DNA of 64,000 nt from Diploptera punctata (lineage: Eukaryota; Arthropoda; Insecta; Blattodea; Blaberidae), in contig JASPKZ010002332.1 in NCBI GenBank assembly GCA_030220185.1, positions 2,232,001 through 2,296,000 on the forward strand. Reading direction: 5' to 3'. The position numbers were made by a program, and so were the translations under genes. The notes beneath the pieces are model-generated. The model was not told the origin of the DNA and ran no database searches. It was given only the letters and a program-made list of their open reading frames with translations. Positions 55,655-64,000 of this stretch are shown here, in pieces (the first letter of the stretch is position 1; every line of letters begins with the position of its first letter).

Positions 55655-56055
55655 AGCCGAGGTGGACTGGTGGTTATGCTCCTTCCCTCTGGTCCCAAGG
55701 GTCTCGGGATTAAACCCGGCCAAGGTCGATGGATTCTTTAGGATGGAAAAATCCAAGGAGCATGTCCTCCGGGAGAGACTTTAAGCCGTGGGTCCCGAGT
55801 CTGAAGATTTTCAGGCTCGTAAAAGATCCTTAAGCCTGAATAAAAAGACCTCTAAGAAAATTTACCGAATTTTCCCCTCCTATAAACTTACTAGTACTAC
55901 CTTGGTTTCATAGATGTCAGTATGAGGCGGAACGCTGACCACGGGCCACTCTAATTTCGAAAACAAGTGTAACTGAATTAGTACGGTTCAGTTTATTCCC
56001 TGTAGGGGGAGAAAGCCTAAATATCGTTGAGGGAAACAAGGGCTTACAAGAATCT
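55655..56055 (+). mobile_element. SINE S3, full length
   Basis: Head GCCGAGGTGGACTGGTGGTT, B box TCGGGATTAAACCCGG, body ACTTTAAGCCGTGGGTCCCG and 3' end GTAGGGGGAGAAAGCC then GAGGGAAACAAGGGCTTACA. The B box is slightly degraded. Confidence 0.85.
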
Positions 56056-56074
56056 CATTTTATAAATGAATTTA

Positions 56075-56436
56075 GTCCACCATTGTGGTTTCGGGGTAGA
56101 GTCATTGTCTCGTACGCAGCAGGCCCGGGGTCGATCCTGTCGGGATAAGTTTCTAGGATGATGTTTTTCTTTCGGGGTTTTTCCTCACTTATAAGACAAA
56201 TGTGAGGAAACTTTAAGACCCAAGCGGTTCCCGAACATCATTTGGTCACCATAACCATCATTATCACATTTGTCAGGTTTAGTATGAATGTGTATGTGAA
56301 CATTATTAATGTTGTGTTGTCTCGGAGGAGGCCATGACATTAAGCTGATCACTCATTCGGGGAGGTCAAAAAAGTATGTATGTGATCCACAGTTAAATTC
56401 CCTCTCCCGACAGGTCACGCCACTGTAAGTCCCGGT
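56075..56436 (+). mobile_element. SINE S2B, interrupted near its 3' end by S2A
   Basis: S2 head (GTCCACCATTGTGGTTTCGG) plus type B body (TTGTGTTGTCTCGGAGGAGG, AGCTGATCACTCATTC, CTCCCGACAGGTCACGCCAC). The 3' tip is cut at GACGTGTGA by the S2A copy at 56446-56772 and seems to resume after 56781 in degraded form. Confidence 0.8.
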
Positions 56437-56445
56437 GACGTGTGA

Positions 56446-56772
56446 GACATCCATCCATCCATAGTAATTGTGCCCGAAGGCAGGTCCTTCACTGCAATTA
56501 TAGCATTTTCATGCTATTCTTGCAGCTTTACTAGGGAATTGTAGGTGTGGTAGCTTCCCGTTGCTTTCCACACCGGTGAAAGATGATGATGATGAAGATG
56601 ATGGCCATATGATTCCGGGGACCGTTTGGGCCTTAAAGTTTTCCTGACATTTGTCTTACAGGTGAGGAAAAATTCCGATAAAAACCTCACCCAGAAAAAC
56701 TGTCCCGACCGGGGATCGAACCCAGGCCCGCTGCGTGACAAGGCAGTACGCTACCTCGAGACCACAGCGGTG
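56446..56772 (-). mobile_element. SINE S2A inserted in SINE S2B
   Basis: Full minus-strand S2A from (CCAT)n and TAATTGTGCCCGAAGGCAGG to the head CTCGAGACCACAGCGGTG. GACGTGTGA is duplicated at 56437-56445 and 56773-56781 and belongs to the S2B 3' end. Confidence 0.88.
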
Positions 56773-56867
56773 GACGTGTGACCAAGAAGACCAAGAAGAC
56801 AAGTAAAACTGCACCAATGAAATTAAATAATTTAATTAAGTAATATTATTTAATTATTATGTTAAAC

Positions 56868-56962
56868 TCTTCCCTCTCCTGTCAGGTCGTGCCATTGCAA
56901 GGCCCGGGTTGCGAGTGGCATGTAAAAAGTACCTATAAGGTGAGAGGTTAGACCGAGTTAAT
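56868..56962 (+). mobile_element. SINE S2 body B, 3' tip
   Basis: CTCCTGTCAGGTCGTGCCAT, TGCAAGGCCCGGGT and GGTGAGAGGTTAGACCGAGT match the end of type B. The head is lost. Confidence 0.65.
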
Positions 56963-57122
56963 GAAAAAAAAAAGTCATTGACGACAGCATGGACTCATTT
57001 ATAGCCGCCGTTTAATATGTCAGATATAGCGCTATACTATACTTTTATGTTGTTTACATTATTTACCTTGATATTGGCTAGAATTGAGCATCATAAATTA
57101 TTATTTTCTTCTTATCCATAAT

Positions 57123-57550
57123 AGTTTAACCTCTCATCTTATAGGTAATTTTAATTTGCCTCACGCCACCCGGGCCTTACAGTGGCACGACCTGCCGGGA
57201 GAGGGATTTTAAACTATGGATTACACTTTTTTTTCAGCATAAGGATTTGGAGAGCCTCTCCGAATATGTGATCAGCTCAATATAGAGCCTCCTCTGAGAC
57301 AACACAAAATTTAGGACGAAACACACTATTCACTCACACATTTATTTATACGTAACATTACGAATATGATGATCATGATGGCCGGATTATGTTCGGGGAC
57401 ATTTCGGTCTTAATTTTTTCTGACATTTGTCTTATAGGTTAGGAAAAGCCCCTGAAAAACCATCAGCCAGGAACTTGTCACGATTGGGGATAGAACCCTA
57501 GACCGTTGCGTACGAGGCAGCGACGCTACCCCTAAATCACAGCGATAGAC
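57123..57550 (-). mobile_element. SINE S2B, full length
   Basis: Read inverted: head TGTCTATCGCTGTGATTTAG, core AACCTATAAGACAAATGTCA, CATCATGATCATCATATTCG, then type B body with GTTGTCTCAGAGGAGGC, GAGCTGATCACATATTCGG and 3' TAAGATGAGAGGTTAAACTA. About 430 bp. Confidence 0.78.
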
Positions 57551-57800
57551 AAATGAATACCATTAACCATTAAAATGATTAGTATTTATTTAGGTTGCAA
57601 TAGGCTGTAATGTATTATTTTTATCAATATTATATCAAAGACTGCCCGATCAAAAAACAATTTAAAGAATAAGAGTATTGAATTCTTCCTTAGAGATATA
57701 ACATCACGTTCTAGGTTTATTTTATTACATTTTGTATTTTTCATTATCAGTCAGTCTAGTGTTAGAATTACGTATAGATTTATTTTATGATTGTTTAATA

Positions 57801-58415
57801 CAGGGCTATTCAGAAAGAAGGAACAGACTTCAAACATTTATTTTTTCCAAATTACAAAAAATAGGAACACAATTTCAACGTTCCTGAAAAGAGAAAAGTT
57901 TGAAGTTCCGATCACGGCTGCATTGGCGCTGTTTCTTGTCATGTTGATTGTATGAAAATTGCGACACAATAGGACGTTGTATTGGAAGAGGAGGAGCAGA
58001 CATTCAACTTTATCGCCGGTGGCCGCCCACGTCACTTGGAAGAGGAGGAGCAGACATTCAACTTCATCGCCGGTGTCCTCCCAGGTCACCAGACCTAACT
58101 CTGTGGGATTTTTATCTGTGGGAATACGTAAAAGACCGTGTTTTCATTCCACCTATGCCTGACACTCTTGAAATCTGCGACATCGAATTGTTGAAGCTGT
58201 GAATTCGATAACTAGATACCAACTGATTCGTGTGTGGCAAGAAATGAGCCATCGTTTTGATATTTGTCGTGTAACACATGGTGCTCATATTGAATGCATA
58301 AAATAGTGGAATTTTAACATTTCTTTTTCTAGGAACGTTGGAATTGTGTTTCTATTTTTTGTAGTTTGGAAGAAAATAATGTTTGAAGTCTGTTTCTTCT
58401 TTCTGAATAGCCCCG
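57801..58415 (+). mobile_element. Mariner-like deletion derivative, complete ends
   Basis: CAGGGCTATTCAGAAAGAAG and the inverse of CGGGGCTATTCAGAAAGAAG are inverted ends, flanked by TA at 57799-57800 and 58416-58417. The similarity extends inward (GGAACAGACTTCAAACATT). The interior keeps a transposase C-terminus on the plus strand: SPDLTLWDFYLWEYVKDRVF, PPMPDTLEICDIE, then MSHRFDICRVTHGAHIE. The N-terminal and first catalytic parts are deleted. A ~57-bp direct duplication (TTGGAAGAGGAGGAGCAGAC at about 57983 and 58040) lies before the SPDL motif. Confidence 0.85.
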
Positions 58416-58534
58416 TATATTTCATATTTTCATTATCAGCTCTTCATTATATAATATGTATTATTAATTTCATTAAAGGTATTTTATAATATCAATATAT
58501 AATTTAACATTGGTAAAGTGGAAGAAAATATCTT

Positions 58535-58590
58535 ATGGTCTTAACTTTTATCAGGTAAAATAAATTACTATAATTATTATTATTATTAAA
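58535..58590 (+). mobile_element. 3' end of CR1/Jockey-like LINE
   Basis: GTGGAAGAAAATATCTTATG, GTCTTAACTTTTATCAGGTA and AAATAAATTACTATAATTAT fit the LINE tail found at 46230-46310, followed by a short (ATT)n. A 60-bp direct repeat of AATTTATATTGTTATTTACG follows at 58605-58700. Confidence 0.55.
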
Positions 58591-58699
58591 ATAGTTTATA
58601 ATTTTATAATTTATATTGTTATTTACGTTCTCTAAATGACTATAATTATTATTATTAAAAAGTTTATAATGTTATAATTTATATTGTTATTTACGTTCT

Positions 58700-59383
58700 C
58701 AAATATGGAGACAGAGACCGGGTCCCATTGGCTCTTAAAATAATTCGAAGTTTATAACATTTGTATAACAACATATAGTATATGAAGTTGTTCAGCTAAC
58801 GCATAAAAACCTATGTGAAAAACAGTTATTCATTAAAGAGATTATAATTATGCTGTGTTAGAGCTATAAGAAATAGTTATTAGCTTTAGTTTCAACGGAC
58901 ATAACACGTTGAGAATTAAACACCACTGCCAGAAATTAAATTGATTTACAACTAAAATATTAGAAAGGAAGCAAATTGACTGCTATCGGTCATCATTATA
59001 TTCAAGAATGGAAGCTTAAGATAAAGGATTAGGATCATAGATATTCAGTCATGATAGCAAACGGATTGTGAGAGTAATAGAGCAAATTGATGGACAATTT
59101 CGGTCCTTCATGAAACTGACGGCAACATTTCTCTTAGTTAACGCTTGAGTTCTTGATCCCCGTGTCAAGTACGTGACTTGGATCAGACTTGAAGTAATAA
59201 AACTACTTGGCAACCTTTTTTAATAAAAGAGAAGAGAGCGGGGAATCTGGCCATTTCTTCTGGGAATACAGGACACAGACACATGCATTTTGTAATGCAC
59301 ACTTTACAACTTATTATGGAGGTAGCACGTAAACGCATAATAAATTTAATATTTTAAACTACCGTACGTTAAAAAAGTAATTC
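58700..59383. other. No gene recognised
   Basis: AT-rich; nothing supported. Confidence 0.4.
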
Positions 59384-60130
59384 ATGCAGTTTATACTACA
59401 TTTAGAGAAAGGTCCAACAGTATTTTATGCTGCGACTTGCAATTATTATTGGACACACAATTTTATGCAATCTGTTATATGGAAAGTAAAATGGACAGTA
59501 AATAGTCTAGAAAAATGTATGGACAAAAATCGAAATTGGAATATACAAATAAATCTCAATGCAAAACAGTCTTCTCAATAATATATTTATTAAATCGCAC
59601 AAGAAACTCTTTTCCATTCGTTCTAAGGAAAATGTTAGTAGAAAAACATGCAATACCTCATTTTGATTATTGTGATACTCTTTTTACAGTCCTAAATACT
59701 ATTTTCACTCAAAGAATTCAAGGTGTTCATAATTCTTGTGCACATTTTATTTGTGGTATTCGCAAGTTTGGCCATATTACACCGTTCCTGGAACAATTAT
59801 CGTGGCTTCGTCTAAGGGATCATAGGACTATCTTCCCTGTCCATTCTCTATAAAATACTTCATACATCATCGCTTAATTATTTATCACGCAGCTTCATTA
59901 GGATCTCCGACGCACATAAATTAGACACTATATCTCATCAGCGCATTATCCTTTATATCCCTGCTCATCACAATGTGTATTATTCATTATACAGTATTTT
60001 ACAGTTTCACTTGTCAGAATGTGGAATTCCCTTATGCCGTATGTCAGAGACTGTCAAACTAGAACATTGTTCAAAAACAAACAGAATGGTTATTTAATAA
60101 CCAACTAACTTATACATCTCACTGATAGTA
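59384..60130 (+). pseudogene. CR1/Jockey-like LINE, post-RT region
   Basis: The first frame has KWTVNSLEKCMDKNRNWNIQ and INLNAKQSSQ, similar to the xKxNxxKTQ region after the palm. The second (59515-59853) has KHAIPHFDYCDTLFTVLN, RIQGVHNSCAHFICGIRKFG and PFLEQLSWLRLRDHRTIF. Beyond 59853, out-of-frame ISDAHKLDTISHQR and MSETVKLEHCSKTN continue the protein. Homologous to 45567-46310 but more complete on the 5' side and broken by frameshifts. Confidence 0.85.
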
Positions 60131-60504
60131 TTCTTTTAACAATAATTTAATTTATATTATGAAAATAGCTATATTATTAACAAATATATTAATTTATTTT
60201 TTTTAACTTTTTTATAATCAACAAATTAGTTTATTAAATCTCATTATTTTTCTTTTTTTAATGCACATTGGATAAGGACAGTCTAGCAGTTTTAATTTAT
60301 CTTGCTTGTGTACATGTTATTATCAGTTTTAGTTTCAATTTTAATTATTATTAACATTATTAGCCCCGATATATTATCAATCTTAATCTTCATTTAGTAT
60401 TTAATATTAGCCCGGTTTCGGTCGATAGATATAAAAGGGATAAAAATCCCTTGTATGAATTATTTCCATTACAGTAAAGCCCTGATTTCCCTGTCATAGA
60501 TTTA
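60131..60504. other. AT-rich LINE 3' flank, no feature
   Basis: Probably decayed LINE 3' UTR; no diagnostic tail was found. Confidence 0.35.
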
Positions 60505-60635
60505 CGCAAGTTAAAGAGCCTGAACTCTGAAATAAGAGGCATTGGCACAAAATCTATCGGCTCTTTCACCCCAGCTTTTAATCGTGACTCTTATTACCTA
60601 AGATGTTTAAGAGCGTCATTAAATAAAATATAATA
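60505..60635 (+). mobile_element. SINE S5 3' part
   Basis: GAGCCTGAACTCTGAAATAA, GGCTCTTTCACCCCAGC and CTAAGATGTTTAAGAGCGTC with ATTAAATAAAATA match S5. Confidence 0.55.
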
Positions 60636-60711
60636 TATCTACAAACATGTAGCTGGCTATGATAATTATTCCTCAAATGACAGATTGATTACAATATACA
60701 CTTTGATTTCT

Positions 60712-61345
60712 AGGACTATTTAACTCATGCCACAAATGCTGGTCAATGATCAATCACGTTTCAATGAATGTTTGTTTTACAACCAATGGCAGTCGTGTTT
60801 CACCTCGCTCTTTATCGATTTCTCTTTATCAGCTCCTGCTTTTGTGATAAAGAAAGCTCCTCCTTTTTAAATGTTCTGAACAGGTCAAAGCATTATTTTT
60901 CTCCAACAAATACATTGAATATAGGAAATAATGAACAGATTCCTTGATTTTACTGTGTTGTTTACTAAAAAAATAAATGAAAAACCCGTAATATTGATTA
61001 TGATATATAGTTTGATGTGTTTCATTATTTCTACACTTGGGTGCACTCTTACAATATTGCGATCTTATTTGTCAATAAATAATAATTATGATCAAGCAGC
61101 AGTGAATGAACATAACCTCACATTTCTGATTTGTTTTCAAACATCGCCGTTTACATTAAATACATAAATATTTTAAAATAACTATAGTTAAACAATGATT
61201 TGTGAGTAAACAGCTTAATTTTATTCGTTAAATAATCCTAACAAATGCCACTCTTGATTTCCAAATTCTCTAGATAAATTCACTCCTCACTTCGTGAGTC
61301 GTAAATTTATCGATAATTTGGAAATCACTCGTGGCATTACTTATG
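60712..61345 (-). mobile_element. Interspersed repeat R1, copy 2
   Basis: Inverted relative to 31626-32422, sharing the head hairpin (about 61250-61335, GATTTCCAAATTCTCTAGAT ... ATTTGGAAATCACTCGTGGC), AAACATCGCCGTTTACATTA and CAATCACGTTTCAATGAATG. The frame at 60931-61167 falls in it but shows hydrophobic, AT-driven composition only. An S2A copy abuts its right end. Confidence 0.65.
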
Positions 61346-61354
61346 ATAAAGCCC

Positions 61355-61625
61355 CAGCTTTACTAGGGAATTGTAGGTGTGGTAGCTTCCCGTTGCTTTC
61401 CACACCGGTGAAGGATGATGATGATGATGATAATGATAAGGATGATGATGATGGCCATATAATTTCGTGGACCATTTGGGCCTTAAAGTTTTCCTGACAT
61501 TTGTCTTACAGGTGAGGAAAAACCCCGATAAAAACCTCACCCAGAAAAACTGTCCCGACCGGGGATCGAACCCGGGCCTGCTGCGTGACAAGGCAGCACG
61601 CTACCTCCAGACCACAGCGGTGGAC
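61355..61625 (-). mobile_element. SINE S2A without its 3' tail
   Basis: AGCTTTACTAGGGAATTGTA to the head CCAGACCACAGCGGTGGAC. The (GGAT)n tail and GGGCAGAATTACTATGG part are missing. A CA/TA microsatellite follows the head directly. Confidence 0.82.
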
Positions 61626-61646
61626 ACACACACACACGCACACACG

Positions 61647-61680
<34 letters not shown>
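61626..61680 (+). repeat. (CA)n then (TA)n microsatellite
   Basis: About 12 CA-type units with CG interruptions followed by about 15 TA units. Confidence 0.93.
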
Positions 61681-61682
<2 letters not shown>

Positions 61683-61684
61683 GG

Positions 61685-61811
61685 AAATGAACGGTTAATG
61701 GCATGAGAGAAGTTTTGAAAAAGTGGCTGAATTCAAGTACCTAGGAACAGTAATTACAAACAGGAATGAGGTGCACAAAGGAATCAAACATGGGCTAAAT
61801 TCAGTAAATGC

Positions 61812-61866
<55 letters not shown>

Positions 61867-62318
61867 CTGTTTTCTCTCAGTTATATGAATGCGAAACTTG
61901 GACTCTTAGTTTAAAGGAAGAAGAAAATATACGAGTATTTGAGAATGAAGTTCTTAGGAAAATGTTTGGACTAAAGAGAAATGAACACACAGGCGAATGG
62001 AGGAGACTGAATAACAGTGAGCTATATGATCTTTATGGGAAACCAGATATAATAAGAACATTTAAGTCTCGTAGACCGCAATGGGCAGAACATATGACAC
62101 GAATTGGGAATAAAAGAGAGGTTGGACACTCCTTGTAGGAAAGCAGCCAGTACGTAGGCCAAGAATGAAGTGGGAAAATAACATTAACTGTGATTTGAGG
62201 GAAGTAGATTATTCAGAGGATGATTAGAAAACATTAGGTCAGAATTGAGATGTATGGAGAGTTTATGTCCGCGCGGCCATGAACTATGAGTTCCATAATG
62301 CCAGTGAGTTAGTTATAG
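61685..62318 (+). pseudogene. LINE L1 with an AT repeat inside the ORF
   Basis: Plus strand: SFEKVAEFKYLGTVITNRNE and HKGIKHGLNSVNAYY, then 50 bp of (AT)n, then SQLYECETWTLSLKEEENIR, ENEVLRKMFGLKRNEHTGEW, LNNSELYDLYGKPDIIRTFK and RPQWAEHMTRIGNKRE. After a frameshift come ENN-, DLREVDY- and AMN-type decayed pieces and a 3' end ATAATGCCAGTGAGTTAGTT. This is the longest L1 copy here and shows the region upstream of the tails at 14.7, 26.4 and 37.5 kb. Confidence 0.85.
61814..61865 (+). repeat. (AT)n microsatellite within LINE L1
   Basis: About 25 AT units between the NAYY codons and the YECETW region, where related LINEs have a short coding linker. Confidence 0.92.
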
Positions 62319-62351
62319 CCTTTCTTTCTATCTTCGTTTCTTCTTTGTCTT

Positions 62352-62748
62352 AGTTAACCTCTCCCTTTGTAGGTACTTTTACGTGTCTCATGTCACCCGC
62401 GCCCTACTGGGACACTTACTGTTCGGAAAAGGATTTGGAATTCTTGACTATACATTTTTTTAGCATAAAAGGACATACATGGCCTCTCTGGATGAGTGAT
62501 CAGCTCAATACCAGAGTCACCTCCGAGACAGGACGAACATTAAAAAACACCGTTCACTCATAAATTCATACTAATATGATAGAGATGATTGTGATGATCT
62601 GATGGTGTTTGGGGACTATTTGGATTTGAAAATATCCTGACATTTGTCTTACAGATGAGAAAAAATCCCAAAAAGGAAACTTGTCCCGATCGGGATCAAA
62701 CACGGGACCGCTGCATCTGAGGCAACGACGTTAGCTCTAGACCACAGT
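62352..62748 (-). mobile_element. SINE S2B, full length
   Basis: Inverted: damaged head CTGTGGTCTAGAGCTAACGT, core TCTGTAAGACAAATGTCAGG, CATCACAATCATCTCTATCA, then type B body with CTGTCTCGGAGGTGACTCTG, TTGAGCTGATCACTCATCC and AAAGGGAGAGGTTAACTAAG. Confidence 0.75.
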
Positions 62749-62940
62749 TTGGTTTTGTTCATAATCTATCATCTTGTAACCACAGAAATACACACCGGAC
62801 TCAAATAAGGTCTGAAACATCTAACATTAATATAAAGTGAAGTTGACAAGAGACAAGGAATTCGACACACTGTTGTACTGAAAATTGAAATTATACTGAG
62901 TGATTCAAAAGGAATATACTAAGAAGAATATTTGGCAAAA

Positions 62941-63312
62941 TGGTCTCGAGATAGCGTGCTGCCTTTTCACACCGCGGGTCCTGATTCGATCCCCGGTCGG
63001 GACAAGTTACCAAGGTTAGGTTTTTTCGGAGTTTTTCCTCGCCTGTAAGTCAAATGTCAGGAACCTTTAAGTCCCAAACGGTCCCCGAACATCATATGGG
63101 CTTCATAATCATCATCATTCATATTCGCCTTAGATTGAGTTTAGGATTTAGGACTCTCCTGTGCACCGCTCTCATTATCATCCATCATATCATCGGGGCA
63201 GCGTAACCCCGCTTTCCAGGCCCCCCAACCTCATAAGTGGGTTACAATTACGCCAATATCAGGAGATAACACCAGAAAATGTCGAGGTGACAAGCCTGGG
63301 GTATTGAATAAA
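62941..63312 (+). mobile_element. SINE S2C
   Basis: Head truncated to TGGTCTCGAGATAGCGTGCT, B box CTGATTCGATCCCCGG, core CGCCTGTAAGTCAAATGTCA, then type C body: GGGGCAGCGTAACCCCGC, CCAACCTCATAAGTGGGTTA and AATATCAGGAGATAACACCA. Confidence 0.78.
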
Positions 63313-63331
63313 AAATAGATTTGACAAAATA

Positions 63332-63800
63332 CAGGACTATTCAGAAAGAAGGAACATACTTCAAACATTTATTTCTTCCAAACACAAAAATAGAAACACA
63401 ATTCAAGTTTCTGGAAAGAGAAAAGTTTGAAGTTCCAATCACGGCCGCATTTTTCTAACCACGTCCGATGTTACCTGATAACACCATTCCAGGACGTTGG
63501 ATTGGAAGAGAAGGAGCAGAAGGTCAGTTTCATCGCCAGTGGCCTCCTAGGTCACCAGACCTACCCCATGTTATTTTTATCTATGGGTTTACGTAAAAGA
63601 CCATGTTTTTATCCCCCCCTATGCCTGTTACTCTTGAAAATCTGCGACATCGAATTGTTGAAGCTGTGAATTCGGTAAGCAGAGACCAGCTGAATCGTGT
63701 ATTGCAAGAAATGAGCCACTGTTTTGATATTTGCCGTGTAACACATGGTTCTCATATTTTTTATCCAAAACGTATAAACCCTATTTCACCTAAGGTACAT
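63332..63800 (+). mobile_element. Mariner-like deletion derivative, second copy
   Basis: CAGGACTATTCAGAAAGAAG after TA, and the interior through GGACGTTGGATTGGAAGAGA, SPDLPHVIF-like sequence, GLRKRPCFYPPLC, ENLRHRIVEAVNSVSRDQLN and EMSHCFDICRVTHGS, parallel 57801-58415. It lacks the 57-bp duplication. The right inverted end is absent; sequence diverges after the CRVTHGSH codons. Confidence 0.78.
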
Positions 63801-64000
63801 TAGGGTTATATTTGTCAATTTTTTGTCGTTATATAATTTTTCTTTTATCTAAAATTAAAGTTTTTTATGAATTTTATTTATAAAAACATTAAAAAGTCTG
63901 TAGTTCATTTCTGTCATAATCACTTCTGTAATGGGTGGTTTACTTAAACAGGCATTGTTATTTAGAAGACATATAATTTCAAATCTTTCATTCCAGAACA
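63801..64000. other. No feature recognised to window end
   Basis: AT-rich sequence without an identified element. Confidence 0.4.

Noticed and set aside
60931..61167. A small membrane protein in repeat R1
   Set aside because: Hydrophobic composition follows from AT-rich codons, and the corresponding frame is not kept in the copy at 31626-32422.
61467..61706. Frame with His-Thr and Ile-Tyr repeats
   Set aside because: Product of SINE S2A antisense sequence plus CA/TA microsatellites.

Overview
The window is eukaryotic, AT-rich and dominated by repeats. It has no operons, no rRNA and no recognisable host gene. The contents are relics of Tc1/mariner, pogo-like and TTAA-target DNA transposons, a Helitron, an LTR, at least six non-LTR (LINE) lineages cut off at their 5' ends, several tRNA-headed SINE families and long ATT/GATA microsatellites. 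This mix fits a large arthropod, most likely insect, genome. Several repeats look like ones I associate with cockroach and other polyneopteran sequence, but the species is not proven.

Layout. 1-1505: decayed Tc1-like element on the minus strand. 1.5-5.6 kb: AT-rich DNA with LINE scraps, a SINE and a 250-bp MITE. 5.6-11.7 kb: the richest locus. A transposon-like gene (resembling DUF7869-type insect proteins) is split by a DDE-transposase element, which is itself split by a 1.1-kb solo LTR. The target duplications ATTG and TAA let the order of events be read. A ~310-bp repeat also sits in the same gene and has an inverted sister at 12.7-13.0 kb. 13-19 kb: mostly featureless, with a LINE 3' end and an unknown minus-strand coding relic at 16.9-17.75 kb. 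19-30 kb: LINE fragments, SINEs, a mariner deletion derivative, a self-nested LINE hairpin and a Helitron. 30-45 kb: more LINE/SINE pieces, an interspersed repeat with a terminal hairpin, a second Tc1-like element with intact termini, a palindrome whose two arms encode the same peptide, a tRNA-Tyr-like pseudogene, three 165-bp tandem repeats and 0.5 kb of GATA/GACA. 45-64 kb: CR1/Jockey-like LINE ends, a pogo/Tigger deletion derivative, two TTAA-flanked elements, nested SINEs and two copies of a mariner deletion derivative.

No element here looks able to move by itself, because every recognisable transposase or reverse transcriptase has frameshifts, stops or deletions. The main biological content is the record of insertion: target duplications, nesting order, shared SINE heads with swapped 3' bodies, and LINE 3' tails that seeded microsatellites. 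Boundaries given with 'about' and all similarity statements are by eye.
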